Positions 1-8,530 of a stretch of 59,486 bases of DNA are shown one piece after another (position 1 is the first letter of the stretch; each line of letters starts with the position of its first letter). The position numbers were made by a program, and so were the translations under genes. This stretch comes from Candidatus Gastranaerophilales bacterium. GTDB lineage: Bacteria; Cyanobacteriota; Vampirovibrionia; Gastranaerophilales; Gastranaerophilaceae. The DNA is taken from contig CANQAV010000012.1 of the NCBI GenBank assembly GCA_947589425.1, forward strand, positions 1-59,486, written 5' to 3'. The notes beneath the pieces were generated by a model. That model had not been told where the DNA came from and searched no databases. It saw nothing but the letters and a program-made list of their open reading frames with translations.

Positions 1-65
1 AAACAAATGATAATCTGACAATTTTTTGAAAGAAAAATAATTTAATTTTGCCCCATGATTAAATA

Positions 66-80
66 TGCTATAATAAACTT
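66..80 (+). promoter_or_regulatory. Extended -10 promoter, probably leaderless
   Basis: A TG at 66-67 followed by a perfect TATAAT at 69-74 forms an extended -10 element. Only six bases separate it from the ATG at 81 and they contain no Shine-Dalgarno site, so transcription should begin at or next to the start codon. The -35 region is poor. Confidence 0.6.
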
Positions 81-575
81 ATGAAAACTACCCTTTTAAA
101 AATATTCTTTCTAATTTCAATCTTATCTTTTAGCTTTTGTTTTGCAAAAGAAACTTATACAACACAAGAAGAACTTAAAAAAATAGATAACGATACACAA
201 AAATGTATTGATAAAAACTATATGACAGATTATGATATGATGCAATGTTCTCTTAAAGGTATAGAAAAATATAATAAAGAAATAGATAGAACAATATCTG
301 CCGCAAAAGATATGTTATCTAAAGAACAATACGAACAATTCTTAAAAACTCAAAAAGCTTGGGAAAACTTCATGAAAGAAGAGGACAATCTATTAAAAGA
401 AATGTTTGAAAAAAATTGTCCTCCTTATTTACCTTGTTTAACTGCAACGGGTGATAAATATTTTTATACCAAAGAAAGAGCCGAAGATTTAAGCGGATTT
501 TTAGGCGTATGGAAGTTGTTTAAGAAAAAAGGTGTTTTAGATGATGAATTAAACTTCGTTCCGTTTAATAATTAG
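81..575 (+). CDS. Secreted LprI-like protein (DUF1311 family)
   Basis: This 164-residue protein has a signal peptide (basic start, hydrophobic core to about residue 20, cleavage near FCFA-KE). The mature part has the LprI N-terminal/DUF1311 pattern: a Cys in the QKCID context, a second Cys in MQCSLKG, a helix with KAWENFMKEE, and two late Cys residues (NCPPYLPC). Family members are small periplasmic or cell-wall proteins; LprI of Mycobacterium inhibits lysozyme, but most members have no known role. It ends four bases into the convergent membrane-protein gene. Periplasmic location is well supported and lysozyme inhibition is only a family-level guess. Confidence 0.75.
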   Translation: MKTTLLKIFFLISILSFSFCFAKETYTTQEELKKIDNDTQKCIDKNYMTDYDMMQCSLKGIEKYNKEIDRTISAAKDMLSKEQYEQFLKTQKAWENFMKEEDNLLKEMFEKNCPPYLPCLTATGDKYFYTKERAEDLSGFLGVWKLFKKKGVLDDELNFVPFNN

Positions 576-1162
576 CCTTTATTACCTATTTTATATTTCA
601 GCTTCCCTATAACATCCTTCATAAATTCAATTGAAGTATAGTATCCAATTCTTTCAAAAGGTGTTGGAAATTTTTTAGCCAAAAAATTAAAGAATTTAAA
701 TACAATAAAATTAAAAGTAGTTAAAAACCAAATGTCATTTATATTTATCCCATAATAAACTGTTTTAATCCTTGGATATAATTGTACCCTTGTATTTATA
801 GAAATATTTAATAATATATCAACAAAAACTATAATTAAAATTGCAAAGAATATATTCAGATGATTTATCTTTTTAAATAACCCGCAGAGTTTTGCAAACA
901 GATATAGTTGAACCATAGATAAAACAAATTCTAATATTACCCAATCATCACCCGTTTTATCAAATTGTTTATAAAAATCTGTTATAGGGCTGTGAATATA
1001 ATCAATAGCAAAACTCCAAACAAAACCTCTGTTTAATAATAAAAATGCTGCTACCCTAAGGAGATATAAAAATATCTCCTTGTAGGTATTAAAACTGCAA
1101 AACATATCAACTAAATTATGGTATATCTTTTTAAATGTCGGAAATGTTTTATCTATTTCCAT
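572..1162 (-). CDS. Four-helix membrane protein, candidate immunity protein
   Basis: This 196-residue protein is not a family I recognise. It has about four hydrophobic segments: around residues 28-52 (FLYLLRVAAFLLL), 74-96 (WVILEFVLSMVQLYLFAKL), 102-122 (IFFAILIIVFVDILL) and 145-165 (FLTTFNFIVFKFF). The C-terminus is basic. Its start lies 10 bases inside the end of the upstream toxin-like gene, so the two are translationally coupled. That tight pairing with a modular toxin-like protein suggests immunity, but this is inference; it could be any small inner-membrane protein. Confidence 0.5.
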   Translation of the reverse strand: MEIDKTFPTFKKIYHNLVDMFCSFNTYKEIFLYLLRVAAFLLLNRGFVWSFAIDYIHSPITDFYKQFDKTGDDWVILEFVLSMVQLYLFAKLCGLFKKINHLNIFFAILIIVFVDILLNISINTRVQLYPRIKTVYYGININDIWFLTTFNFIVFKFFNFLAKKFPTPFERIGYYTSIEFMKDVIGKLKYKIGNKG

Positions 1163-2142
1163 AATTCATTAACCTTATCTTTTGGGATAATTATATCATG
1201 AATGGTAAAATATGGAATTAAATTGCCTTTTAACATTTGATTTCTTCCCGCTTGATTTAACAGAGTTTTATTTTCTTTATTAAATTCATAGGTATCATAT
1301 ACTTTTATTCTTAGATTACCTTCTTTATCAAGATAGCCGTTTCTTATATCAACATGACCTAAAGCAAAATGTAAATTTGATTTTTTATTATCCTCATACC
1401 TTGGAAAATGCATAGATATATCTTTTCCGTTTAAAATATTTTCCTTGTTTTCTTTTATTGTTTTTAAAAAATCCGGGTCTTGAGAAATTCTCATTGAAGG
1501 TTCGGAATTATTTTTAAAGAAATAGCCTTTAATATCTTCAATATTTGTCACCTGAGTGTATTCGTTATTAAATTGTCCGAATAATTTTTTTGCAAGATAG
1601 TTTTTATCCGATGCCACTCTTGGGTCGTCAAAATTTTTTAGTTCAATAGCGTCTTTAATATAATCAGGATTTTTCATTTCTTTATGAGCCATATCTACCA
1701 TACCCACGGTGTCAGGACCAAAATCCTTCTTTGCCTTGTTATAGCCAAACGGATTATATACAGGACCTAGACCGGCTTCAAATATTCCTTGTTTCGTTTT
1801 ATCAATTAATCCATAATCCTCGTGCTTATTATCAACCCCACTTGCTCCTCCCGTTAATACTCCTTTTATTTTTCCTAATCCTTCTTCTTCAATTTTTTTT
1901 TCCAAATCCTTGGGTGTTCCATATAGTATATCCGCACTTGTTGCTTTCTTGCCTAAAATATTAAGAAGTTCTTTTTTTCTTCTTTGAATTTGTTCATTTT
2001 CTTCTTTTTGTTTTCTTGTGTTGGAGAATAATATATTTGCCATTTCTTCTCTTGACATGTGAGAGGTAGAAGTTGCCCCTCCGTTTTTAAATGTAAATTT
2101 GCCATCGTCATCTCTTGGATGCTCTTTTTCATTCCATACCAT
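1153..2142 (-). CDS. Phage-tag-bearing modular protein, candidate toxin
   Basis: This 329-residue protein starts at an ATG preceded by a strong GAGGAGG site. The N-terminus (WNEKEHPRDDDGKF) resembles the short HPRD-x-x-GKF module found in phage structural and MuF-linked toxin proteins. A lysine/glutamate-rich helix (about 40-75) and a Gly-rich patch (GVLTGGASG, about 95-103) follow. The C-terminal 90 residues form a distinct module with ALGHVDI, VYDTYEFN and IPYFTIHDIIIP. The D-x-Y-[DE]-F-N element is reminiscent of colicin M-type lipid II-cleaving domains, but I cannot align the full active site. No signal peptide is present. It is coupled to the downstream membrane gene. The function is unproven. 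Confidence 0.45.
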   Translation of the reverse strand: MVWNEKEHPRDDDGKFTFKNGGATSTSHMSREEMANILFSNTRKQKEENEQIQRRKKELLNILGKKATSADILYGTPKDLEKKIEEEGLGKIKGVLTGGASGVDNKHEDYGLIDKTKQGIFEAGLGPVYNPFGYNKAKKDFGPDTVGMVDMAHKEMKNPDYIKDAIELKNFDDPRVASDKNYLAKKLFGQFNNEYTQVTNIEDIKGYFFKNNSEPSMRISQDPDFLKTIKENKENILNGKDISMHFPRYEDNKKSNLHFALGHVDIRNGYLDKEGNLRIKVYDTYEFNKENKTLLNQAGRNQMLKGNLIPYFTIHDIIIPKDKVNELWK

Positions 2143-2467
2143 AACATTCCTCCTCGATTAAATTGATATGCCTATTAGAAAATGGGGATTTAATTTTTAA
2201 AATCTTTAATTATCAAATCCATATTTATAGTATAACTAATTATTTATTTTTGTCAAGTGTTTATTTATTTAGTAAATTATTAGTATTTTGTTTTATAAAT
2301 TTCTTGCCCCAATTACACATTGCATATAGCAACTCTGTTTTATCAAAACTTTCAACACTTTTTAAACAATTTTTTTCCTGCATATTTACAGTTGCCTTTA
2401 TTACCGTACTTGTAAAAACTATACCGTTAATTTAATATAGTAAAAGTTAATAGGAAAGAGGTTAAAA
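2143..2467. other. Intergenic region between the toxin-like and NTF2-like genes
   Basis: This 325-base AT-rich gap holds the ribosome site of the reverse toxin-like gene at its left edge and the promoter of the forward NTF2-like gene at its right edge. A 90-codon forward frame inside it is Phe/Leu/Ile-rich with no usable ribosome site and is not believed. Nothing else stands out. Confidence 0.5.
2410..2438 (+). promoter_or_regulatory. Sigma70-type promoter of the NTF2-like gene
   Basis: TTGTAA at 2410-2415 and TAATAT at 2433-2438 are separated by 17 bases. A ribosome site (AGGAAAGAGG) lies just before the ATG at 2468, so this transcript has a normal leader. Confidence 0.6.
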
Positions 2468-2851
2468 ATGAGAGATGATATTAAAGAATTTAGCGCAGTG
2501 GAGCAAGTTGCAAGAAAATTTTGTGAAGCCGTAAAAAAGGGCGATAGCTCAATCGTTAAACCATATTTTTATGAAAAAGCCTGTTTTTTTGGGCAATTAA
2601 ACGAACAAACTTATCAATCAGGCTCAATTGAAGAATTTTATAAAACCATTGATACCTTTGGTGCATGTGATGATAATTATATTTCAAGAGTTGATGTAAT
2701 ATCGCTTGAAAAAACTATTGCAACAGTTAGAGTAATTGAAGACAACTGGCACGGATATAAATTTACCGACTTTTTAATTATGAATAAAATTAATGGCACT
2801 TGGAAAATAGTTTCAAAAGTTTATGATACATTAGAAAACTTAAATGAATAA
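2468..2851 (+). CDS. NTF2-like protein (putative lumazine-binding family)
   Basis: This 127-residue cytoplasmic protein matches the NTF2/SnoaL fold of the putative lumazine-binding family: an N-terminal helix (AVEQVARKFCEAVKKGD), the YFYEKACFFGQ segment, an ISRVDVISLEKTIATVRV strand pair, and the closing TDFLIMNKINGTWKIVSKVY motif. These domains form a cone that binds small molecules; most stand-alone members have no assigned substrate. It is monocistronic with its own promoter and a hairpin terminator straight after the stop. Confidence 0.75.
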   Translation: MRDDIKEFSAVEQVARKFCEAVKKGDSSIVKPYFYEKACFFGQLNEQTYQSGSIEEFYKTIDTFGACDDNYISRVDVISLEKTIATVRVIEDNWHGYKFTDFLIMNKINGTWKIVSKVYDTLENLNE

Positions 2852-2856
2852 TAAAT

Positions 2857-2888
2857 AAGCCGATAGTTCAATCGCTATCGGCTTTTTA
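2857..2888. terminator. Intrinsic terminator, probably bidirectional
   Basis: Ten-base perfect arms (AAGCCGATAG at 2857-2866, CTATCGGCTT at 2875-2884) with an 8-base loop run into a T tract. On the reverse strand the hairpin is followed by TTATTTATTATT, so it can also stop the dxs-like transcript. Confidence 0.85.
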
Positions 2889-2910
2889 TAAAATTACTTT
2901 GAGAAATTTA

Positions 2911-4665
2911 TTACTTAATAAATTCTTTAATGACATTTGCAAGATTTTCTGATGAAATGCCGTTTTCTTTTAATAGTTCATCAGCGTCAAAATCCGTATG
3001 GAATGCTTTAGATATGCCGTAATTTAAGACTTTCATGCCGCTATTTCCATAGAATGATGCAATGTTTTGTCCGTATCCGCTCATCAGTTCGCCATCTTCT
3101 ATTGTGATAACAAGTTGATGTTCTTTTTTTAATTCATTTAGCAGTTCTTCATCTAAGCCTGTCAAAAACCTTGGATTTATAACCGTAATATCAAGCCCTG
3201 TTTCATCTTTAACTTTTTTAGCAGTTTTCAAAGCTAAGGGCATTAAAATACCAACAGCAAATAATGCTACAATAGAGCCCATTTTTTCAACTTTATTTTT
3301 ATTATATTTTGAATAATCGGTTGTGTCTTTAATTCCTGTTTCAGGTAAATTTGCAGGCACTCTAATTCCAATCGGGTGTTCCTTTTGCGTGGTTGCAAAT
3401 TTAAACATTTGGAAATATTCTTCTTTAGTTGTAGGTGCTAAATAGATTAAATTTGGAATATGAGCAAACATTTGAATATCGCATAAACCGATATGTGTAT
3501 TAGAATTCAATCCATATACCCCCGGCTGCAATACGAGCATAGTTGCAGGTGCGTCATTTAAGCATAAGTCGTGAGATATTTGATCATATGTCCTTTGAAA
3601 AAATGGTGCAAATGTACCAAAAACAACTGTTGCGCCATTTTTTGCAAGACCTGTGCTCATAGCAACCATATTTTCTTCTGCAATTCCGACATCAATAAAT
3701 TGACCACTACTAACATATTCTTCCCTTACTCCTTTTACCATTCCAAGCCCCATGGGAGTCGCTGCATTTAAAACTATCGCTCTTGAATTTGTATCAAGCA
3801 ATTCTTTAATGCTCTTGAATACGGGGTCATCAACTTCTTGCACCTTATATTTAGGACTTCCGTCTTCTACGTTAAACGGGCCTCCGGCATGCCAGGATTC
3901 TCTATCTTTTTCGGCATAGGCTAAGCCTTTTCCTTTTATTGTATGGATATGTAATACTATCGGGTGGTCAATATCTTTTACGCTTTTGAATAAATCAACA
4001 AGGCTTTTTATATCATGCCCGTCATCTAAATATTTGTAGTCCAAACCGAAAGATTTAAAAATATTGTTTGTGGAATTGCCGTTTGTTTCTCTTAATTCTT
4101 TTAATGTTTTATACATACCGCCATGGTTTTCTGCGATACTTTGGTCATTGTCGTTTAGAATAATAATTAAGTTTTTATTATATTCTCCTGCGTAATCTAA
4201 GCCTTCTAATGCTTCACCGCCTGATAGAGAGCCATCTCCGATAATTGCTACAATATTACCTTTTGCGTGATTTAAATCTCTTCCCTTAGCAAGACCTAAA
4301 GCTAAAGAAACAGAGGTTGAAGTGTGTCCTACGGTAAAAATATCGTGTTCACTCTCAAGTGGGTTAGTGTATCCCGTTACATCGCTAAAATGATTGCTGT
4401 CTAAAAACGCTTCTTTTCTTCCCGTTAAGATTTTATGCGGATAACACTGATGTGAAACGTCAAACACAATTTTATCTTTAGGGGAATCAAAAACATAATG
4501 AAGTGCAACCGTCATTTCAACCATTCCCAAATTCGGGCCGCTATGACCTCCGGCTTTACTGATTTTATTTATCAAAGCTTTTCTTGTTTCATCCGCTAAA
4601 ACTTTCAGTTCTTCAATATTTAATTTTTTAATGTCCTGTGGGCCATTGATATTTTCTAAATACAT
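2911..4665 (-). CDS. 1-deoxy-D-xylulose-5-phosphate synthase-like transketolase
   Basis: This 584-residue enzyme has the DXS three-domain plan: a thiamine diphosphate domain with His41, His114 (GHTSTS), the GDGSLSGG motif (143-150) and NDND (171-174), then a pyrimidine-binding domain and a C-terminal transketolase domain. DXS condenses pyruvate and glyceraldehyde 3-phosphate into the first MEP-pathway intermediate. It is shorter than usual DXS (about 620-640) and reads FDVSHQCYPHKILTG and SIAENHGG where canonical enzymes have a VGHQ and a different SI-x-x-N loop. These are marks of the DXS-like subgroup often found as an extra copy. It is co-transcribed with, and 15 bases after, a TetR regulator, which argues for a conditional role rather than the housekeeping MEP step. 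Confidence 0.8.
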   Translation of the reverse strand: MYLENINGPQDIKKLNIEELKVLADETRKALINKISKAGGHSGPNLGMVEMTVALHYVFDSPKDKIVFDVSHQCYPHKILTGRKEAFLDSNHFSDVTGYTNPLESEHDIFTVGHTSTSVSLALGLAKGRDLNHAKGNIVAIIGDGSLSGGEALEGLDYAGEYNKNLIIILNDNDQSIAENHGGMYKTLKELRETNGNSTNNIFKSFGLDYKYLDDGHDIKSLVDLFKSVKDIDHPIVLHIHTIKGKGLAYAEKDRESWHAGGPFNVEDGSPKYKVQEVDDPVFKSIKELLDTNSRAIVLNAATPMGLGMVKGVREEYVSSGQFIDVGIAEENMVAMSTGLAKNGATVVFGTFAPFFQRTYDQISHDLCLNDAPATMLVLQPGVYGLNSNTHIGLCDIQMFAHIPNLIYLAPTTKEEYFQMFKFATTQKEHPIGIRVPANLPETGIKDTTDYSKYNKNKVEKMGSIVALFAVGILMPLALKTAKKVKDETGLDITVINPRFLTGLDEELLNELKKEHQLVITIEDGELMSGYGQNIASFYGNSGMKVLNYGISKAFHTDFDADELLKENGISSENLANVIKEFIK

Positions 4666-4680
4666 AGCTATCCTTTCTTT

Positions 4681-5289
4681 TTACTTTTTCATTTCTTTAT
4701 TTAAATAGGGGTATATAATTGAGCCTAAAATTTTTTTACAGAATTTTTCCATGCGTTCGCTATAACTATATTCTCCGCCTGAAATATCCCAGCAGAGCAT
4801 TTGACCGTAGAGGATATCTGCTAAAGTTTGCGTTAGCAATTCAACAGGAGTATCTTTTTTTAACTCGCCCCTTAGAATTGCATCATTTAATAATCTGCTA
4901 ATTGCAGAGATATCCGCTGACAGTTTGTTTTTTCCGTCAGGGAAAATATCAGGGTCAACTGAATTTCTAACCCATTCCTGACATAATTTCAGACTGCTAT
5001 TTTCGATATATTGCGCAAAACTTGTCATATAGACTGCAAGGCGTTCTATAATTCCTGCATTATATGCTAAAGCCTCATCATAAAGTTTTTTGAACATATA
5101 GTCACTCAGAGCAAAAACAATATCTTCCTTGCGTTTAAAATAGGTATAAAATGTTCCGTTCGATACACCCGAGGCTTTTGTAATTTCTTCAATAGATGTA
5201 TTTATGAGCCCTTTTTTGCATATAATATTTTTAGCCGTTTCAATAAGTTTCTTTTTTGTTTCTTGAGCTGCAAGCTGTCTGTTTGTCAC
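4681..5289 (-). CDS. TetR/AcrR-family transcriptional regulator
   Basis: This 202-residue protein has the TetR N-terminal helix-turn-helix at about residues 12-58, including INTSIEEITKASGVSNGTFY and TYFKRKEDI. A helical ligand and dimer domain of the usual length follows. The start is GTG, supported by an AGAGGT site nine bases upstream; there is no better ATG. It is the first gene of an operon with the DXS-like enzyme. A 10-base inverted repeat overlaps its promoter, so autorepression with release by a small ligand is the likely control. The ligand cannot be read from the sequence. Confidence 0.85.
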   Translation of the reverse strand: MTNRQLAAQETKKKLIETAKNIICKKGLINTSIEEITKASGVSNGTFYTYFKRKEDIVFALSDYMFKKLYDEALAYNAGIIERLAVYMTSFAQYIENSSLKLCQEWVRNSVDPDIFPDGKNKLSADISAISRLLNDAILRGELKKDTPVELLTQTLADILYGQMLCWDISGGEYSYSERMEKFCKKILGSIIYPYLNKEMKK

Positions 5290-5319
5290 AATTACTACCT
5301 CTTTACTTTTATAATTTTT

Positions 5320-5355
5320 ATTGTACCATATTCATTGAATATAAGTCAATGAATA
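5320..5355 (-). promoter_or_regulatory. TetR-type operator over the tetR-dxs promoter
   Basis: On the reverse strand a -35 TTGACT (complement of 5344-5349) and -10 TACAAT (complement of 5320-5325) are 18 bases apart. A perfect inverted repeat, TATTCATTGA at 5329-5338 and TCAATGAATA at 5346-5355 with a 7-base centre, covers the spacer and -35. This placement would block RNA polymerase when the TetR dimer binds. Confidence 0.75.
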
Positions 5356-5394
5356 ATATTCAATTTTTGTATAAATTAAAAAAGCAAGATAATT

Positions 5395-5502
5395 ATGGAA
5401 GAAATTGGAATTGATATCATAAATCAAGCGCCGAAGCGAATTGAAGAAAAAAAGAAACAGTCGGTGTTTGCCTTTATATTAACAATATCAGGCGATATTT
5501 AA
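5395..5502 (+). CDS. Possible 35-codon small ORF
   Basis: An ATG at 5395 opens 35 codons (MEEIGIDIINQAPKRIEE, a lysine-rich stretch, then SVFAFILTISGDI). There is no convincing ribosome site. It may be the remnant of a longer gene or chance; it is listed because it is the only coding-like content of the 325-base gap between tetR and the repeat-protein gene. Confidence 0.15.
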   Translation: MEEIGIDIINQAPKRIEEKKKQSVFAFILTISGDI

Positions 5503-5614
5503 ATGCTCATTTGTAACAATTTTTCATATAATACTTTACAATAAAGCATTTTTTTAGTTCTACCGACATTACTATTGTTGTATCTTCAAAAATTTCAAGG
5601 AAGCTTTAGCCAAA

Positions 5615-8395
5615 ATGAACATAAACCCCTTAAATTTATATTTTAAGCCGATAACAAATAATATAGGGCAAGGACACAGGCTGCATGAAAAATCCGAAAT
5701 AAATTTATTGAAAAGAATTGAAAACTGCGATACTTTTGAAGCTTCAACTCCCCCTCGGCAAAATTTTGACATTTCAAAATATAATTTTATGCTTGACCCT
5801 GAAAAAAAGGAAATAATTCATGAAAAGTTTGAAGGTATTGAATTTACAAATGTAAATGCACAGCTTGCAGATATAATTTTATCAAACGAAAAACTATATA
5901 ACAGTAAAAACGGCTCCGTAAGAATAGGGGCAATCATGAAATCTGCCAAAACGCCTGAACAAGCCGAAGTTGCACAGACAATTCTTTCTGATGAAAATTT
6001 ATACGGAGCCGAAAACGTGATGATACACGTTAAAGAAATTATTCAAAGCGCAACAAGCCAAAACATTAAAGAAAAAGGCGATATAATGCGCTTATATTGC
6101 TCTGATGAAAAATTTTATAATAACAAAAATATATCAGGCCGGCTCGGAGAAATTATCTTATCAACAACCCCCGAAAATGCACAAGCAAGAGCGGATATAA
6201 TGAACTTATACCGTTTCGACGAAAAACTTTGGGGCAATTCGAATATGGCTCAACGGTTTGGGGATATTATAATTAACACTAACTCAGAAAACGTAAAAAC
6301 AAAAACCAACATAATGAAATTATATTGCTCTGATGAAAAACTGAATAACGGTACTGCAGCCAAATACGCAGGAGACATTATAAGGGCGGCGGATACTCAA
6401 GAGCGTGAAGAATTGGTAAAAACAATTCTTTCGGATGAAAAACTTTTTAACAATAAAAATATTATGGATAATATTTGGAAAATCATTTGTTTTTCATCTT
6501 CCGCCGAAAATATTAAAGCAAAAACGGATTTCATGAATTTTTACTGCCGTAATGAACAGTTCGGCAATAATTGGAATATAGAAGAATATCTTGGCGAAAT
6601 TATTGAAAATATAGATTGCAATAATTATGAACTTATGGAACAAATTCTTTCAACCAAAGGCCTTAGTCTTAAGATTGATGATATTTTTACCATTTTAAAA
6701 AGCTCTCATGGCAAAGGGGGAATGGAATATTTATCTCAAAAAGATTTAAACTCAGTCTTTGATGCTTTGGAGCTTCAAAAACAAAAGGCATTAGGAACAC
6801 CCGAATTATATGTTAACAGGGAATTTGAGTCTGATAATGAAGCTAAACAGGCGGTTGAGAATTTCTTCAATACTAACATAGTTAATTTAATGGTTATGTC
6901 GTCAATATTTGACAAAGAAGCTTTTAACGGCTTGCTGCGCATGAGGTTTAATGATGCCGAAGAATATTTTGAAATTATTGAAAATTTTACAAAAGAAGAA
7001 CTTGAACTTATCGAAAACTTAAGTAAATCTTGCAATATTGACGGCAAGCCTTTCATGCCCGTGCAAAAAATTGAATTTATAGATTTAATTATGGCATATA
7101 AAGAAAATAATTTGTCATACGAAAAAATATATTCAATGTTGGAAAACGGCAAAATTGATATAGGACAGCTCAATTTCGATTTGTTTTACGCAATAATGAA
7201 AAATTCGGGTTTAACGGAAGAAGAAATTCAATCCGTACCAAAAGAAAAATTGTTCGCTTGGGATATTAAATATATACATTTATTGTCAAAAGAAATTAAT
7301 GAAGATGAAGATATTGCATTTAACGATTTATTAAGAGCGGGAAATTTGGAAAAAGACTTTCTTCAATATATTCACGACACAAATAATGTTTACGGAAAAG
7401 CAAACGCAACAACAAAAGCTTTATATGAGGAATTAGGATTAAATTACGATAAGTGGCTGAGTCCGTCCAAAGAAAACAAAGTTCATTTTATTGCAAAAGA
7501 CAAAAATACGGAGCGGTTATCGCAAATTGTAAATCAAATTACTCAAGATATGAATGTTCTGATAAAAACACCGGCAGGACCTTTCTTAAAAAAACAATTC
7601 CCTAAGTTTATAAAAGGAGATGATTTTTTTATACCGAATGAATATTCAACCAATAAAGCAAAATTACAAGAATTATTAATTTTATTTACCGATACATCAG
7701 ACAAAGGACAGCTTTCTCAAATTTGGAAAAGAGCAAAAATTAATTCAGCTAATTCAAATCCTTCTAAGGCTTCAAGTGCAAAAAATACTCTGACTGTTTT
7801 AGAGCACTTAAATCAAAGATTAGAGGACTTGTCAAAAATTCAAGAAACAAAAACAGCCAAAACATTAGATTTAACAATTAAAATGTGGGATAGAGCTCCT
7901 CAAAAAGATATTTTCCAAGGCAATTATTCCTCTTGCTGTATTGCAATGGGCGGAGGAAACGGCTCTGCAATGCCGCATTATATTATGAACAGTTTATATA
8001 ATATGATAGAGCTTGTTGATAATCAAACCGGCAAAACAGTAGGAAATGCGCTTTGCTATTTTATTACAGACGAAGACAATAAACCTGCGTTTGTTATAGA
8101 CAATGTAGAAATTATGAACAATATAAAACCATCGTCGCAAACGGGAATTCAATTAAGAAATTCAATTACTCAATATGCTTCAAATATTTTAAAAGAAATT
8201 GCACCCGGTATTGAGATACCTATTTATATGGGTACATTATATAACGATATACCTTGCGAAGGTTTAAACAAAGGAGAAGGAAAGATATCCTTGTCGGGCG
8301 ATACGGACTGTGAAAAAATTTATATGGATTTATACGGCGGATGGGTTGTTAAAAGTAATTATACCGGTAAACAAAAATTTTATATTTTGAAATAA
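5615..8395 (+). CDS. Large repeat protein with lineage-type tag and C-terminal domain
   Basis: I do not recognise this 926-residue protein by family. It begins MNINPLN and carries DTFEAS near residue 40, like other tagged proteins in this window. Residues 85-330 hold seven copies of a 34-39 residue helical repeat centred on [DN]E[KNQ][LF]-x-[NG] (residues 91, 126, 164, 202, 240, 274, 313) followed by GEII or GDII, so an alpha-solenoid is likely. The middle (400-720) is helical and charged. A compact, different C-terminal domain (about 770-926) contains YSSCCIAMGGGNG, MPHYIMNSLYNMIEL and FVIDNVEI and looks enzymatic or ligand-binding. There is no classical signal peptide. AAGGAAG lies 11 bases before the ATG. 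It is monocistronic. Confidence 0.55.
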   Translation: MNINPLNLYFKPITNNIGQGHRLHEKSEINLLKRIENCDTFEASTPPRQNFDISKYNFMLDPEKKEIIHEKFEGIEFTNVNAQLADIILSNEKLYNSKNGSVRIGAIMKSAKTPEQAEVAQTILSDENLYGAENVMIHVKEIIQSATSQNIKEKGDIMRLYCSDEKFYNNKNISGRLGEIILSTTPENAQARADIMNLYRFDEKLWGNSNMAQRFGDIIINTNSENVKTKTNIMKLYCSDEKLNNGTAAKYAGDIIRAADTQEREELVKTILSDEKLFNNKNIMDNIWKIICFSSSAENIKAKTDFMNFYCRNEQFGNNWNIEEYLGEIIENIDCNNYELMEQILSTKGLSLKIDDIFTILKSSHGKGGMEYLSQKDLNSVFDALELQKQKALGTPELYVNREFESDNEAKQAVENFFNTNIVNLMVMSSIFDKEAFNGLLRMRFNDAEEYFEIIENFTKEELELIENLSKSCNIDGKPFMPVQKIEFIDLIMAYKENNLSYEKIYSMLENGKIDIGQLNFDLFYAIMKNSGLTEEEIQSVPKEKLFAWDIKYIHLLSKEINEDEDIAFNDLLRAGNLEKDFLQYIHDTNNVYGKANATTKALYEELGLNYDKWLSPSKENKVHFIAKDKNTERLSQIVNQITQDMNVLIKTPAGPFLKKQFPKFIKGDDFFIPNEYSTNKAKLQELLILFTDTSDKGQLSQIWKRAKINSANSNPSKASSAKNTLTVLEHLNQRLEDLSKIQETKTAKTLDLTIKMWDRAPQKDIFQGNYSSCCIAMGGGNGSAMPHYIMNSLYNMIELVDNQTGKTVGNALCYFITDEDNKPAFVIDNVEIMNNIKPSSQTGIQLRNSITQYASNILKEIAPGIEIPIYMGTLYNDIPCEGLNKGEGKISLSGDTDCEKIYMDLYGGWVVKSNYTGKQKFYILK

Positions 8396-8530
8396 TTATT
8401 AAGCATTTCAGGGAAATGATTGCCCCTGAGATATTAAACAGCTAAAATTTATAATTCAAGCGTGTTTGGTTTGAAAAAAACAAAAAACCATGATAGCATG
8501 AGTGCAGTTGTTGAGAAAAGGGGGCAGTAT

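Noticed and set aside
2163-2435. A 90-codon forward frame rich in Phe/Leu/Ile
   Set aside because: AT-rich chance frame with no ribosome site; the true promoter of the next gene lies inside it.
5357-5366. Third operator half-site (ATTCAATT) next to the TetR dyad
   Set aside because: Too AT-rich and too short to distinguish from background.
8408-8429. Hairpin TCAGGG...CCCTGA after the 926-residue gene
   Set aside because: No T tract follows and the stem is only six pairs, so a terminator call is not supported.
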